Shown one piece after another: positions 63,082-64,000 of a stretch of DNA of 64,000 nt. Position 1 is the stretch's first letter; every line of letters starts with the position of its first letter. The notes beneath the pieces are model-generated. The model did no database searches. It was not told the origin of the DNA and saw nothing but the letters and a program-made list of their open reading frames with translations. The translations under genes were made by a program, and so were the position numbers. The stretch is from Polymorphospora lycopeni (GTDB lineage: Bacteria > Actinomycetota > Actinomycetes > Mycobacteriales > Micromonosporaceae), in contig NZ_JBCGDC010000030.1 in assembly GCF_042237075.1 (NCBI RefSeq), forward strand, positions 1 to 64,000, read 5' to 3'.

Positions 63082-64000
63082 TCAGAGCTCGTACGTCGTG
63101 ACCCCGTCGAACGTCTCCTGCGTCCGGGTGAACCGGTAGGTCGCCCAGTGCATCCGGACCACCCGCCCGGCCCCGTCCCGGGTCAGCCGCAACAGCTCAC
63201 CGGTCTCCCGCCCGGACACCGTACGCAGCACGTCCGGCCGGTCCGGCAGCGGCGCGAACACCGCCGGCGGCGCACCGGCCGGCGCGTCGGCGGCCCGGGC
63301 CCGCAGCGCGCCGTCGCGCCAGAAGAACACGAACGGGAACCCCTCGCCCCACCAGGGCCCCAGCACCGACCGGTAGGCCGGTGGCGGCGCCTCCCCCGGC
63401 ACCCAGGCGGTCACCTCGGCGGGGTCGTCCTCGACCGCCGCGGCCAGCAGCCGGTGCGACAGTTCGTTGATCTCGTCGGCGGTGCCCGAGGAAGCGAGCA
63501 CCGCGCAGCCCATCGCCTTCGGCGTCGCGCCGCCGCCCCGCCGCCCGTAGACCGACGACAGGAAGCCGGGCATCGCCCCGTCGTGCCCGACGTGCACGAT
63601 CCGCTCGCCGGGCACCGGCTCCGCCGGCCGCTGCGGAAGCAGGATCAGCCCGAGCCCGAAGCCGGCCTGCCAGGACGCCTCGTCGGTGGTGGTCAGCGGC
63701 CAGCGCATCTCGTCGAGGGTGGCCGGGGCCAGCACCGCACCGGACGGGTCGACCACGGCCGGGTCGGCGAGGAACGCCGCCCAGCGGGCCATGTCCGTCG
63801 CGGTGCTCCACAACTGCGCGGCCGGGCCGAGCGCGCCGAGGTCGAGGCGCGGTTCCGGTCGGGCGTGGTCGGAATAGGCGTCGACCAGGAACCCGGTCGC
63901 CGCCCCCGGGCCGGGATACACCGTGGTCGACGACAGCTCCAGCGGCCGCAGCACCCGGTCGGCGAGCACCTCGGCCCAGGTGCCGCCACGCAGCCGGGCG
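63082..64000 (-). CDS. Beta-lactamase-family serine hydrolase, C-terminal part (window edge)
   Basis: The open frame continues past base 64000, so only about the last 305 residues are visible and the catalytic S-x-x-K is outside. Visible blocks (GTWAEVLADRVLRPLEL, GALGPAAQLWSTATDMARWAAFLADP, GFGLGLILLP, HVGHDGAMPGFLSSVYGRR with the H-x-G motif) match class C beta-lactamase/D-alanyl-D-alanine carboxypeptidase-like serine hydrolases. A C-terminal beta-rich extension (YRSVLGPWWGEGFPFVFFWRDGALRARA) is typical of esterase-type members. The stop is 75 bp from the longer open frame upstream of phoH. Confidence 0.83.
   Translation of the reverse strand, partial: ARLRGGTWAEVLADRVLRPLELSSTTVYPGPGAATGFLVDAYSDHARPEPRLDLGALGPAAQLWSTATDMARWAAFLADPAVVDPSGAVLAPATLDEMRWPLTTTDEASWQAGFGLGLILLPQRPAEPVPGERIVHVGHDGAMPGFLSSVYGRRGGGATPKAMGCAVLASSGTADEINELSHRLLAAAVEDDPAEVTAWVPGEAPPPAYRSVLGPWWGEGFPFVFFWRDGALRARAADAPAGAPPAVFAPLPDRPDVLRTVSGRETGELLRLTRDGAGRVVRMHWATYRFTRTQETFDGVTTYEL

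Overview
The window is about 64 kb of very GC-rich DNA with dense gene packing, many GTG and a few TTG starts, 1-8 bp stop/start overlaps and G/C-only terminator hairpins. Gene content and order (dgt-dnaG, ppdK, dusB, glyS, SmtB-type ArsR plus Zur, uppS-recO, era, CorC-like protein, ybeY, phoH) point to an actinomycete chromosome. The repeat encoding MSERSER and the recurring GTGATCAGGGA stem-loop suggest Micromonosporaceae; that family call is an inference. No tRNA, rRNA, IS element, phage gene or CRISPR array was recognised.

Region 1 (1-13.2 kb, all minus strand) is a carbohydrate locus. A Tat-exported TIM-barrel isomerase-like protein and a ROK repressor lie upstream of a ribose-type ABC transporter (ATPase, permease, lipoprotein binding protein), a Gfo/Idh/MocA dehydrogenase, a secreted 1085-residue ThuA + glucose/sorbosone-dehydrogenase-like + PKD + CBM-like protein, an inositol-phosphate-synthase-like enzyme and an edge-truncated UbiA prenyltransferase. 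The last two resemble the poorly understood Ebo gene set. Between the ROK gene and the ATPase gene sit three 74-bp tandem repeats, each encoding a 25-residue mini-ORF joined to the next by ATGA overlaps.

Region 2 (13.4-19.5 kb): an ABC-2 (DrrAB-like) exporter operon with an embedded carboxymuconolactone decarboxylase-like gene, a divergent second ROK regulator, and a secreted endonuclease I family nuclease.

Region 3 (19.5-34.8 kb) is core housekeeping: PH-like protein, dnaG, dgt, a Roadblock protein, an HdeD-lipase fusion, ppdK, a GH20 hexosaminidase, dusB, glyS and small membrane or monooxygenase-like proteins.

Region 4 (34.8-38.6 kb) is a zinc locus: Zur box, znuA-znuC-znuB, an ArsR protein with a complete SmtB alpha-5 zinc site, and Zur. 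Region 5 (38.6-49.8 kb) has membrane proteins, an acyl-CoA dehydrogenase interrupted by an evident assembly duplication (104 bp + N + the same 104 bp), a four-gene operon (YraQ-type permease, TIGR03943 protein, AAC(3)-like acetyltransferase, SIS protein) and a TPP-riboswitch-controlled thiamine/HMP ECF transporter (ykoEDC type).

Region 6 (49.8-64 kb): paired CNNM/CorC-like proteins, a small basic protein, a HAD phosphatase, uppS-recO, a DUF4097-like lipoprotein, an acyltransferase, a frameshifted SDR gene, then phoH-ybeY-corC-like-deaminase-like-era and an edge-truncated beta-lactamase-family hydrolase. Four copies of a dispersed palindrome close to GATCCC-GTGATCAGGGA are scattered at gene ends.
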